From the NCBI GenBank assembly GCA_009760855.2, contig WPIO01000018.1, positions 4,411,501 to 4,475,500 on the forward strand: 64,000 nt of DNA, given 5' to 3'. The translations under genes were made by a program, and so were the position numbers. The stretch's first letter is position 1; every line of letters starts with the position of its first letter. Shown here one piece after another: positions 24,368 through 33,214 of the stretch. The notes under the pieces were generated by a model, which saw nothing but the letters and a program-made list of their open reading frames with translations, did no database searches and was not told the origin of the DNA. The DNA is from Cristatella mucedo. Its lineage: Eukaryota > Bryozoa > Phylactolaemata > Cristatellidae.

Positions 24368-27249
24368 CTCAGAGAATATTCGTCAAACGAGTCCGCCCTC
24401 GCGCACGGTGGCCTGCACCTTCGTGCCGTGCCGAGTGATCTGACCTCCCCATGAGTTTGAAGAGCCTCTGAAAGTTTTCTCGAACCACTGGTGGGGGTGG
24501 GTGGGCAGCAAGGTTGGGTCACGTAGATCTCCAAGTTCGGGGGGGGCCGGCCGGCCTCGGTCGGCTTCACCACTGGATGATTTGTCTTCTGACATAATTC
24601 TGAGCCCTTGGCTGCAGCGATCGGTTGAAATCGGGTGAGCCGGACGTGCGTGACCGGCTATTGGCATTGGGAAGCAGTCGGCCGGCGACCTGGTAGAGCC
24701 TGGTAGAAGACAAAAGGGAAACCAGGCAAGCTGCAAAAACTACCCGGCTTGTCAGGGAATGGGCAGGGGGAAGGACCATCCACACCCACGACCGGTGTTT
24801 GCTCGGCAGCTGATAGCCACGACCTATGCCGTCAATGCAGTTTTGCAATGCAGTTTTGCAATGCACGCTCCCTCATATCCGCTCCTCCCCGATCGACTGC
24901 CATCACCAGCCGAGTGCGACCATCCCCAGACCACCAGCAAGGTCCTTCGGAGGACGAAGCCAGGGGACAGCGGACGTCATGAGCTGACACGGCAAAACGG
25001 CCCAGTCAAAGGCCTGCTCGACCGACCCCGGAGAAGGAGTGCCTGCCGGTCAAAAGTGCAGGAGACCACCCGGAAGTTGGCTAACAAAGGGCCACTGGGA
25101 CAGACAGGGCCACCGACCACAAACTCCATATAAGGTGGCAGATGACAGCTCGAGTCAACCCTTTTTCCTAGCTGCTGCTGCTGCAGCATTGGTATCAAAA
25201 CAGCAAATTCCGAGCACGGATTTGAATAACCATGCGTGCAGGACTCGCCCAGTTTGTTGAGCCACTTGAGAGGCTGTTCACTTCACGAGAATTTGGAGAA
25301 AGTGAATGAAGCTGCTGCTTCGAAGCCACACATTAAGAGGTCAACACTAGACCAAGGGAGGGCAACTCCTGCCCACCCAGTCTTCTGATACCCGTTACTC
25401 TCAAATACAATGGAACGACAACTGCCAGATCGGTCTCTCTCTCTCTCTCTCGGCAATACACCAGCTTACACTATGACTTCTGCTTTCGGATGTTACCATC
25501 AATGATTTAGTAATGCTTCCTATACAGCATCTGTAAAGTGACTAGAAAGAGATTCAGTTCTCTGAGGGTGCTTTACAAATGTATTATTATTAGTATAATT
25601 ATTGTCAAGCACAGTCTAGGCTGCCAGTTTAATGATGCAGCCGATCCACAGCTGCAATTATAACACTTAAATCCTCCCCAGTATAGCATCTCAAAGTCTC
25701 TCAGCTCCCTAGCAGCCTAAATTGCTGACATTCGCATATGCATGGTAGTTGCCGGGCTGGTTTGGTCCAGCGGTTAAGGTGCTCACCCCGACTAAGGTCT
25801 GGCTGAGGTCGTGGGCTCGAGCCCCGAGGCATATGTGAAGCACCTGAATACAGATTAAGTTATCTTGGGGCGCTATACAAATGAATTATATATTTTTTTA
25901 TTTAACAAACTTCCTCGAATTGAAAGATAATACAACCAACTTACTAGTGATGTGCAAACCTATCAGTACTTACAAAACCGGAAGCCAAACCCTCAAAATG
26001 GGCTTGGCCAGCAAATCTCCTGAAGCAGCTCGCATGCAACATGCAATCTCGGTATCTTATTATAAAATGACTTCACTAAATGGCAACATCGGCTCCGAAG
26101 TAAAGTCATCAAGACTCTGTCGCTCACCTTTTGGTCCCATTCATTCTCTAGCTCTGGCCTACCTAGCTTTAGTACTTCCTGATCAGGCTGCCCGTCGAAG
26201 CTAACGCCCCTCTGACTCTAGTCGTTAGTTGTGCCTCTAGCAAACTTCAAATCCCTTGAAGACCGTATGTTCACTTACTGTATATGCTACTCTCTGAGCC
26301 CGGAGCTCACTTCCCCTGATGTAACGACATATCCTGATATTACATTTCAAAAGAAGCTAAAAACCCACAAGCAATATATTATTATTATTATTATTATTAT
26401 TATTATGCATGTGCTTGTGCATGCTGCAATTATGCACGTTCGAACTAACCAGCTGATATGCTTCCTTCAAAGCATATGTAAAGTGCCTGAAATGATTAAG
26501 CTCTCTTGCAGTGCTACATAATTGTTATTATTATTATTATTATAGCAGCAGAGCCCGGTATGCACAGCTAGGACCACTTGCTTGGGTTGGGCACAACTGC
26601 TGTGCATATCGACGCTTCTGTGCAGAAGTAAAATGGGAAGACGGCAGTTGAAGATGGCCGTTCATGGAGTGATTATGTAAGACAGTTCGAATTACACAAA
26701 CCCGAAAGCCAGCACCAGTCATCTTATCTGTGCCTATTGCTGGCGCATAGGGCTTGAGATGCTCCGGCGGCTCTTTTTGCAGCATGCATAGTTTATTTGG
26801 CAAGAAGAGCACACTTTACTACGAAGAGCAAGTTTAGAGCAGGCTTCGATAGGAAGGCAGAGCATTTCTGAAGCATTTACAGTTTCGGCCGAGCACAATG
26901 CTGACTAGCATCGTGGATGTTGGGACCCAAACAAAGGCTCCTCTGAGAAGCTCATTAGTCACTAAAGTGTTCAGAGGCCATTCATATAGAGGGGCTTACA
27001 AGCCCGGTGTGCAAGCGAGAACGGGGGGGGGGGGGGCAGCTTCGAAGAATCGTCATGAAAATAAGCCTTACCCTTATATCGCGGTACGAACTCTGTCAGC
27101 TCTCCCGGCAGTGACACGTAAAACATGTGTTCTCTGGATACCAGAGGCTTACAAACTGTCATCTCATCAAGCTTCAGCATCGTGCTGTGTCCGCCGACCT
27201 GATGCGTAAAAGGGTGCAGCCGTACCGGCACCATGTCCTCGTCTGTCAT
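20017..27249 (-). CDS. IP6K: Inositol hexakisphosphate kinase, five-exon gene model
   Basis: IP6K transfers phosphate from ATP to the 5-position of InsP6, making 5-InsP7, an inositol pyrophosphate signal. The model joins minus-strand exons 27,249-27,072, 21,708-21,498, 21,261-21,116, 20,832-20,657 and 20,472-20,017. The exons sum to 1,167 nt, i.e. 388 residues plus stop, slightly shorter than animal IP6Ks (about 400-440). Every junction has GT/AG and matching phase. Family marks in order: [11 protein letters not shown] and [10 protein letters not shown] (N-terminus), [15 protein letters not shown] (the P-x-x-x-D-x-K-x-G inositol-kinase signature), [28 protein letters not shown], and [15 protein letters not shown] with the metal-binding Asp. 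An ATG at 27,249 gives the family's usual N-terminus; a non-coding upstream exon is possible. The first intron (5.4 kb) is packed with mobile elements; the other four are shorter. Only the 3' end of exon 3 is uncertain. Confidence 0.93.
20657..20832 (-). CDS. IP6K: IP6K coding exon 4 (catalytic signature exon)
   Basis: Acceptor GCCAG before 20,832 and donor CAG|GTGGGT at 20,657. It encodes [20 protein letters not shown] and [13 protein letters not shown]. The Pro-x-x-x-Asp-x-Lys-x-Gly motif binds inositol phosphate and is intact. 176 nt, phase 1 in and phase 0 out. Confidence 0.95.
21116..21261 (-). CDS. IP6K: IP6K coding exon 3 (3' border tentative)
   Basis: Acceptor GCTAG|G at 21,261 fits the phase-2 end of exon 2. 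The peptide includes [20 protein letters not shown]. The only in-frame donor giving the phase 1 needed by exon 4 is CACA|GTATCC at 21,116, a weak consensus. The result is a region of the expected length between the Tyr-x-Asn-Pro segment and FILLEN, but it lacks the usual Asn-Pro-Trp and following basic helix. A small additional exon could be hidden between 20,833 and 21,116. Confidence 0.6.
21498..21708 (-). CDS. IP6K: IP6K coding exon 2
   Basis: Acceptor TTGCAG before 21,708, donor ACAG|GTACGG at 21,498/21,497. The first two bases complete the Gly of the Tyr-Lys-Gly at the exon 1 border. [19 protein letters not shown] corresponds to the beta-strand pair that follows the N-lobe lysine in IP6Ks. 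The rest (acidic, Ser-rich) is the family's variable region. Leaves in phase 2. Confidence 0.85.
22605..22735 (+). mobile_element. SINE family B copy in IP6K intron 1
   Basis: GGCCCAGTGGTTAATTTGC (A-box side), GACCGAGGTCACAGCCCTTCG (weak B box), CATATGTGAAGTACC, then the LINE A-like tail ending GCTATACAAATGAATTATA. Antisense to the IP6K transcript. Confidence 0.7.
23045..23995 (+). mobile_element. LINE family A in IP6K intron 1, interrupted
   Basis: [20 protein letters not shown] at about 23,050 and [19 protein letters not shown] at about 23,340 belong to the same RT segment but are separated by roughly 190 bases of unrelated sequence (about 23,145-23,320). C-terminal blocks, 3' UTR, the hairpin and an ATTATT tail follow. 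Antisense to IP6K. Confidence 0.75.
24293..24364. repeat. GT microsatellite in IP6K intron 1
   Basis: About 35 uninterrupted GT units. Confidence 0.97.
24750..25188 (+). mobile_element. Candidate LTR (copia-like) with adjacent primer-binding site
   Basis: A 439-bp block begins TGTCAGGGAATGG and ends GCTGCAGCA, i.e. TG...CA. A TATAAGG lies about 60 bases before its end. Immediately after comes TTGGTATCAAAACAGC, close to the tRNA-iMet primer site (TGGTATCAGAGC) of copia-type elements. A short ATG frame (25,231-25,308) starts with [15 protein letters not shown] and could be the start of gag. No second LTR was found by eye, and the element body is missing. Confidence 0.4.
25505..25605 (+). mobile_element. 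LINE family A 3' tail only
   Basis: The hairpin segment (GTAAAGTGACTAGAAAGAG ... GAGGGTGCTTTACAAATG) and a short ATT repeat, with no coding part. A strongly 5'-truncated insertion or a decayed SINE B end. Confidence 0.7.
25748..25893 (+). mobile_element. SINE family B, well preserved
   Basis: GCTGGTTTGGTCCAGCGGTT (A box), GTCGTGGGCTCGAGCCCC (B box), CATATGTGAAGCACCTGAA, then AGATTAAGTTATCTTGGGGC and GCTATACAAATGAATTATA. The last 55 bases match the LINE A 3' end. Confidence 0.85.
25960..26540 (+). mobile_element. LINE family A, decayed copy in IP6K intron 1
   Basis: The order of RT C-terminal blocks is kept (a SLTF-like strand, [32 protein letters not shown]), with several stops, an internal ATT expansion at 26,379-26,405 and a 3' ATT tail at 26,523-26,541. 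Confidence 0.65.
27072..27249 (-). CDS. IP6K: IP6K coding exon 1
   Basis: Starts at ATG (27,249) and ends at donor AAGG|GTAAGG, phase 1. It encodes 59 residues plus one base, with HQVGGHS, VCKPL and a FVPRYKG end that matches the family's conserved N-terminal block. Upstream of the ATG the frame stays open for a short way and a TATAG|CAAG acceptor-like site is visible, so the 5' UTR may be spliced. Confidence 0.92.
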
Positions 27250-28762
27250 CTTGCTATAACCTATGCGGTCGCAGGCCAGTGAAACGACGAGTCAGCCAAC
27301 AAGAAGCTGCAGAGAGAGAACACCACACTCGGCAGGACTTACCTCCTAGGCTCTGGCAGGAGTATCGCGCTAAGGGCTAGCTAGCTACATTTACAGGCTC
27401 CAAATTTTGCACACACACACACACACAAAACCAACTTGCCTAACGTCCTCTAATGTTCGTGATGCTCTCAGAAGATCACGACCAAGTTTTCAGAATCGTT
27501 CAGAATCGTGCTAGTCAGAGCGATTGTCATAAGAAAGTTGGATGCCCAAATGCAGCTCAAGCCAGCTAACAACTGCAGGAGCCTGGGCTGGGCCGGAGAC
27601 CAGGCGAACATGCGAGACCTCCTCTGGGACAGCACTTTCCGATCGGCGTCGAAGGCGACTATATGCCGATGACAGTTGCAACACGGCGCCCTATCGTACC
27701 GCAGGCTTTCGGCGCACTCGGGCAGCAAATGCCTGGCAGGCAGGCGGCAGCAGCAGCCGACTGAGCAGGTGCATGAAGCCGCGCTTAAGGCTCAGTAACC
27801 AGCGGAGGCAAGATCAATAGGCACACAACTATCTAGCGCCAGCCCATCCCGATATCACGTCCATCGCGCTTGCCATACGGCGCAAGCCATGATCGAGCGC
27901 CGGGGCATCTGCAGTAACGCTGACGAGTTATTCGGAGCTAACCACAGATTAACCACCGGCGCACTCGCGCAAGGACGTGGGCCGACGGGCGGTCGGTCCT
28001 GTCAATGCGCCACGCCGCGCCAGGGCCACCAGCCCTGTGAGCAATTCGCTCGATGCCGGAGCCGACCCAGCTGATTCTATAAGGCGCAAATAGCGAGCAA
28101 GAAATCTCCCGAGCTTTTTTCACGGAATCCGCCCAGACGAGATACACGAGAGAGACGCGGTCCAATTTTCCCAGCTTCCGAGGGCGGGCAGCAGCAGGGG
28201 CGGCGGCGAGCAGTTACCTTTGGCATCCGCCGACGGAAGTGCTGTGACTAGCCAAGCAATCCCCTTTCTTTTATCGTGATGCATACGCCTAGCGCGTCAT
28301 AGACGTTAGACGCTGCTGCCGCGCGCCTCTGGCTGTTTCTTCTATCGTGACGCATACGCCTTGCCGAGTAAGACCCGCTATAAAAATAACAATCGCTATC
28401 AGGCGCTGCGTCGTGCGCAGGTCCATGCGCTGATTCGTTTGGAGGTCCACACTCCTAATGGGTGTCGGTCTTGGAGCGGGGATGGGGGGGGTGGGCGGGC
28501 GGGCTTTAGCGGGCGGCGACTCAGCACTGCCGCCTACCAACGGTTGCGGCCAGAGCTGTGTTTCTGCTGCGCGTTTATTATCGGCTGATGTATGAGCAGC
28601 CGCTGCCTCGCGCTCCTCATGCTTGATGTTTGCAATGACCAGGAACCGCTGATATCGTAATGAGTTCGTTAAGCGTCATAAAAAAGCCCCGCTCGTTAAC
28701 AGTTATGGGGCTGTAGTCTAGGTTTTGAAGTGTGACGCGAACTATGGCTGGTGCTGTACATT
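27250..28762 (-). promoter_or_regulatory. Presumed IP6K upstream region
   Basis: This lies directly 5' of the IP6K start codon on the minus strand. GC- and CpG-rich blocks at about 27,560-27,780, 27,890-28,060 and 28,140-28,560 contrast with the AT-rich flanks, as is common around housekeeping promoters. No TATA box or start site can be assigned by eye. It also contains a CA repeat at about 27,409-27,426 and a poly-G run near 28,482. Confidence 0.3.
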
Positions 28763-29500
28763 AATAATAATAATAATTCACTTGATAAAGCGCCCTCAGA
28801 GAACTTAATCTCTCTCTAGGCGCTTTACATTTGTTGTAAAGTGAAATGCAATTGAATGGTAAGTAAAATCATGCTTGAAAAAACAAACGAAATGAATAAT
28901 ATGGTTAGGGGTGACATGCACAGGGTCAGCATGCAAATGTGGTTAGTGGCAGCATGCACAGTGTCAGCACGCAAAAGCACATCAAGGACGAATCACAGGG
29001 ACCCACTAAATGCTGTCCTAAATAGGTGTGTTTTTAGGTTCCTTTTAAACGTGGTCAGGTCAGGGGATATTCTGACGCAGGTCGGGAGGGAGTTCCAGGC
29101 TTTGGGAGCGTATGAACTAAATGCACGGTATCCAAAGGATTTAAGGTTTGTATGAGGTATTTCTAGACTGTTGGATTCCGAAAAGCGGGTGGTACGATGC
29201 TTGGCCTGATGGGGTAGTATACCTGACAGATAGGCTGGAGCCATAGAATGAAGGGACCTAAAAGTGAGGGACAAAACCTTGAAGTCAATCCGTTGCTTGA
29301 CTGGTAGCCAGTGCAGGTCGGCGAGAAGTGGTGTAATGTGGCAACTGCGACGCTCACGACAGACAAGCCTAGCTGCAGAGTTTTGCACCATCTGCAATCG
29401 CCTGATCGCACATGCTGGTAGGCCAGTGAGCAGTGAATTGCAGAAGTCGAGACGAGATGTCACGAATGCATGGACCAACTTGGACGTGGTACATTCACGC
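28763..29500 (-). mobile_element. LINE family A, best-preserved copy, with a 161-codon open frame
   Basis: Minus-strand frame 29,478-28,993 is uninterrupted. It holds [57 protein letters not shown] and KAWNSLPTCVR, the post-core segment of a CR1/L2-like reverse transcriptase. The stop is followed by the 3' UTR, the hairpin and an ATT repeat at 28,763-28,777. The 5' side is truncated, so the catalytic core is absent. The open frame suggests recent insertion. It sits just upstream of the presumed IP6K promoter. Confidence 0.9.
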
Positions 29501-29636
29501 CTCCGTGGCTGTTATATAGACTGGTCGGTGCGAACGACGCAGACCTCTTATGATAGGGCATAGACGCTCTTGAGTGCCTCGCTCCGCTTGAAACGGCGGC
29601 GCCAGCTAAGACCGTCTTTAAGCCGGCGCCATCAGT

Positions 29637-29820
29637 TGGTGAGCCGTAATGGCACGCACTAGGTAAGGCGGTTGCTTTCATGACCTCGGTCCCGAGGTTG
29701 TGGGTTCGATTCCTGTGGTGGGCGATACTTTATCGCCACTGCAAGCGGTGGTGATAGCCATAAGGGCTCTTCTGTCGCTATACAAAAAGAGGCTGTTTAA
29801 GCAGCTAGGATTTTTTTAAC
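29637..29820 (+). mobile_element. SINE family A, well preserved
   Basis: GGCACGCACTAGGTAAGGCG, exact B box GGTTCGATTCC, GTGGTGGGCGATACTTTATCG, hairpin body, GCTATACAAAAAGAGGC and a T-rich end. Nearly the same as the reverse copy at 8,538-8,722. Confidence 0.88.
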
Positions 29821-29854
29821 CGATTGAGATTCCAGATTCGGTATTGTTTCTCAT

Positions 29855-30009
29855 CTCCGCCTATAACTCCACAAAGACTATGTGGGCGTTACGCTGGAGT
29901 ATTTTGTGTAGTGCACTCATAGTCTGAGCGGCTTTCGGTACGCATTCGGTAGACAACAGACTTTATCTCACGCAGCAAGAGAAAGTGGGAAGCATAGCAG
30001 AGTCAGGAG
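29855..30009 (-). mobile_element. LINE family B 3' end, cut by the LTR element
   Basis: It matches the 3' end of the copy at 60,640-61,080 up to AGCATAGCAGAGTCAGGAG, where the homology stops exactly at the start of the LTR at 30,010. Confidence 0.75.
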
Positions 30010-30392
30010 TGCACTGGGGCAGCTCTCAGGCTAGCCGCGATACTAGCCCTGGCCTTCGTGGGTCTGACTAGGGCACCTGGGGCAACCCGTAGCGGGCGGA
30101 CTAGCCAAGAAGAATTAGGTAGGGGACACATTAGTTAACCGGGAGCTGAGCGAGGCGTCAATTTGATAGCGAGATCCCTTCAGGTTAGAATGGAACTTGG
30201 TCAGACAAAGAGCGGTCAGGACGTGGACCGACTACTGTACTCCATTAGACAACGAGCGAATGGATGGCAAGCTGGCAGAGGAGCCATCTAATAAATTACA
30301 GGCAGAAGCGAATCGGCCGAGGACGGACACCGAGAGCTAGGGTCCGACAAAAATAGCAGCAACGCTCAATGTCGAGAGGGCAGAGAGAGGGC

Positions 30393-30428
<36 letters not shown>

Positions 30429-30876
30429 TATAAACGAGAGGACTGACAGAGCTCAGGGCTGCAGCTTCGGTAGTCGATCAGTGACTACGCCTCGAGAGCA
30501 CGAGACTCGAACCTACGGCGACGAACAGCTAAGTGCAACTTAGACTGCGCGGTTGTGTTCTGTCGGCTACTCAGTTAGCTGCTCATATCTTGAGGTGCTG
30601 TAGCGGTCCGCCTTCGGGGTCGGGGCCACTGCTAGCGACGCAGGCGTGCGGTGGCTAATTATAGTCGGGCTTCGGGAGTTCTCACTCAGTTAACTCCGTC
30701 GGTCCGGTGCGCGCCGCATAAAGCGCTTTCGCCGGCGCGGAACCACTACTAAGAGGCCCACAATAAACTGTTGTTTCGGCACCCAGTTGTGGCCGCCTGT
30801 GTTTTAACCGCGCTGCAGCGCTGCACTACACCGTCCACCGATAGAGAGCCGGAGGACGAGCGTCTGGGCGGTTACG
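30010..30876 (+). repeat. 5' LTR of LTR copy 1
   Basis: Homologous to 55,797-54,900 (minus). It starts TGCACTGGGGCAGCTCTCAG and ends GCGGTTACG (copy 2 ends in ACA). It contains a GA microsatellite at about 30,389-30,428, GAGTATAAACGAG (TATA-like), and AATAAA in CACAATAAACTG at about 30,760. Confidence 0.75.
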
Positions 30877-30894
30877 TTTGGTGACCCTGCTTTT
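30877..30894 (+). promoter_or_regulatory. Presumed primer-binding site of LTR copy 1
   Basis: TTTGGTGACCCTGC directly follows the LTR end. TTTGGTGACC-type sequences at this position are known from animal Ty3/gypsy elements. The matching tRNA was not determined. Confidence 0.45.
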
Positions 30895-30906
30895 GGCTCG
30901 GAACGC

Positions 30907-32205
30907 TTGCAACCTTCTAGATTGGACGAGGCGATGACGTCGCTTGACCGCTCGGAGCTATTGAATACCTCCAGCCCAGCGTTCGACATCCTGCAGTCTA
31001 GCCTAAACGACCGCGCTGTTAGCCTACCGCCGACCACAACCCCGTCAGCTGAGCCGCGCGGCTCGCCCACGATGCTTCATTCGCCGCCGCAGAACGCGGT
31101 CGGGCTGACGCCGCGCCCGGAGGGATCCGCTCCGCCCACCGCTTTGCAACCCGCTACAGGTTACGCCCCGGTACCATACGGTACGGCCAACCGGGCTCCG
31201 CCGCACGCCTCTCCCGCTGCGGCGGCTATCTGTCCTTCACCCAGCGCGGAGCCCTTTTCCGCTAACCCTGTTTCTGGTGGCGCGGTCATCCGTACGCGGC
31301 GAGGCCACGCGGAAATCGCACAGGCACGCTCCGGCGCTGCCCTTACCTTCACGCCAGCGGCGGACGCAGCTGGACGGTCGGTCCGACCTGTCGCTATCCA
31401 GCGTGCTGAGCTGGCTCCGCGCACGGCTGAGCCGGAATTGCCAAGCCACACTTCGCTATACCCTCGCCCTCAGTGGCGTTTGCCGGGACTCTAGAGGCCC
31501 AATCTCTGGAACTTGCGACGTTCCGGGGGACCTAACGGAGTCCTTTCCACGGGGGATCAGCGATTATGAAATGTTTCCAGGTCCTGCGGATGGTCTCCGG
31601 ACCTCCAGCAATTGCGCTTGGGTGCATACCTTCGCGGCCAAGCGCTAGACGTATATCGCTCGGTCTATGAACGGCTCTGCGCTGAGCCAGGCCAACGATG
31701 TACATTCGAGGAAATGAAAGTTGAACTGGTGCGAACGTTCATCTCCGGCGTGCGTCGCGATGCTGCTCGCGGGGCCCTATAAGGTTGTCGCCAGGGTGCT
31801 GCACAAAGTGTTTACGACTTCTATAGGCACCTTGTTGATACTGCCGCCGTCGCTTGCCCTACTACTTGCCCTACTACCTACTACTTGCCCTACTACAGGC
31901 GGACCGTGACGCTATGGTCCTCTCCTTGTTCGTTGGGGACCTTCATCACGAGATTAGCGGCGCCGTCTTCGCCCAAGACTGTGCCTGCCTAGACGAGGCC
32001 CTAGCTTTCGCTAAAAGATGCGAAGCCAACCCTCGCTTCTTTAGTTGCGGGGCTGCGTCCGCCGCGCACGCTGGCCACCAAGGCCGCCCATACCCATCCG
32101 GGAGGGATAGCGCTCCCGTTTCTCGCGAAATAGAGAGTAAGGTGGATGCATTGGTCGGGCAAATGACCCAGGTGTGTAACGTCCGTACCTATCCCAGGGT
32201 TTACT
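30907..32205 (+). pseudogene. gag remnant of LTR copy 1
   Basis: A 195-codon Pro/Ala/Ser-rich frame (30,907-31,494) starts near the primer site and contains DEAMTSLDRSELLN. After a frame change, LDVYRSVYERLCAEPGQRC and EEMKVELVRTFI (about 31,645-31,745) resemble the capsid-like helical part of gypsy Gag. A further frame at 31,900-32,205 has LFVGDLHHEISGAVF and EALAFAKRCEANPRF. At least two frame breaks and a repeated CTACTTGCC insertion near 31,855-31,890 make it non-functional. Confidence 0.6.
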
Positions 32206-32379
32206 AGGCCTCTGAGAATGGTTTCGGCCTTCATGGCTACGGCTTCCGGGAGGCTCGATTGGCCTTGCCGCAACAGGAGCCACCACCGCCGGCGCCGATC
32301 AGGCAGGAAGTGGTGGGCACCAGTGTCCATGCGCCGAACACACTTGCGCCGGTGATGGTGAATGGTGTGCTGCTGTTAC

Positions 32380-33186
32380 CGGACTTTGGGACACAGGTGC
32401 CAATATCTCCTTGATAACAGCCTTTTTCGCCCGCCAGCTGTGCCTTCCCTTGTCGATAGTCAGTTCGGGCGTCCAGTATCATGGGTTCTTCCCTGCCTAT
32501 AATAGGGGCCGTGACAGCGAGCGTGCAAGTGGGAGGTATCACCCGCGAGCACCAGTTCTATGTCCCCACCGAGTCTCTGCAGCCGCTGCTGCTGGGAACT
32601 GACTTTCTTGCCTCCCTGCCGTCGGTCACCTACGACTATGGGCGTGGAACCGTGCAGGTGGGTGACCACCAGCTGCCACTGGTGGATCGCTCGGAGGCTT
32701 TAGCGCCGCCATACCAGAAGCGCCGAGCTAAGGTCAGGCAGAGCAGGTCACCGAAGCTGGTGGATGCGCAGCTAGGCATAGTGGGCAAAACTAATGCCAA
32801 TGTTTCAGTTGCAGGCGACGATAAACCGACGCCGAGGCCTCGGATTCGTCCACATCAACCACTGCCAACCGGCTAGGGTTCGAACATTCCCACGGTTACC
32901 AGGTTTTCGGTTGCAACGCCGCCAGCTGCGGACCCGGCTCCACCACAGTTTTGCGGCAGCGATGCGGTTCCGCCGGAGCCAGCTTCACGGACAGGTCACC
33001 TCATCGAGGCCTCTACGCATGGCATACATGAAGGTGGAGTGACACCTCCGACCCCTCTGGCCGAGCGGCTTCGCGACCCAGGAGACGGCGACCGCCGTTC
33101 TTCAGCTGGGCAGGAGGATAACCAATGCCATTTGCTGCGCCACGAGCGTAGGGCCTAATCCTCGATATCGAGATATGCGGTGCTAA
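32380..33186 (+). pseudogene. Aspartic protease fused to integrase tail, LTR copy 1
   Basis: Asp-Thr-Gly-Ala, the retropepsin active-site motif, is at 32,390-32,401 in WDTGANISLITAFFARQL. The frame then shifts by +1 (between about 32,460 and 32,560) into a segment with QVGGITREHQFYV and LLLGTDFLASLP, the flap and Leu-Gly-x-Asp-Phe-Leu part of the same fold. After another frame change, a basic RRRGLGFVHINHCQPA-like stretch looks like the 'VVHxxRLKP' tail of gypsy integrases. A closing RYRDMRC-stop follows. No RT motif lies between. Confidence 0.65.
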
Positions 33187-33214
33187 TGCGAAGCTATCGC
33201 AGCATTGGGGTTCG

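Larger units (their letters stand above)
30010..33190 (+). mobile_element. Ty3/gypsy-like LTR element, copy 1: 5' LTR, gag, protease, integrase tail; no RT
   Basis: The order is LTR (30,010-30,876), GGTGACC primer-site region, gag-like sequence, an aspartic-protease segment, then a piece resembling the C-terminal tail of integrase, ending in a short stop-terminated tail at about 33,186. The reverse transcriptase, RNase H and integrase core are absent. The right end breaks off into the satellite array at about 33,190, before any 3' LTR. The same internal structure occurs in copy 2 (54,900-56,985), so the deletion pre-dates both insertions. Confidence 0.82.

Noticed and set aside
30907-31494. 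Host gene of 195 codons
   Set aside because: It lies directly after an LTR and primer-site sequence and is followed by gag- and protease-like sequence, so it belongs to the LTR element.
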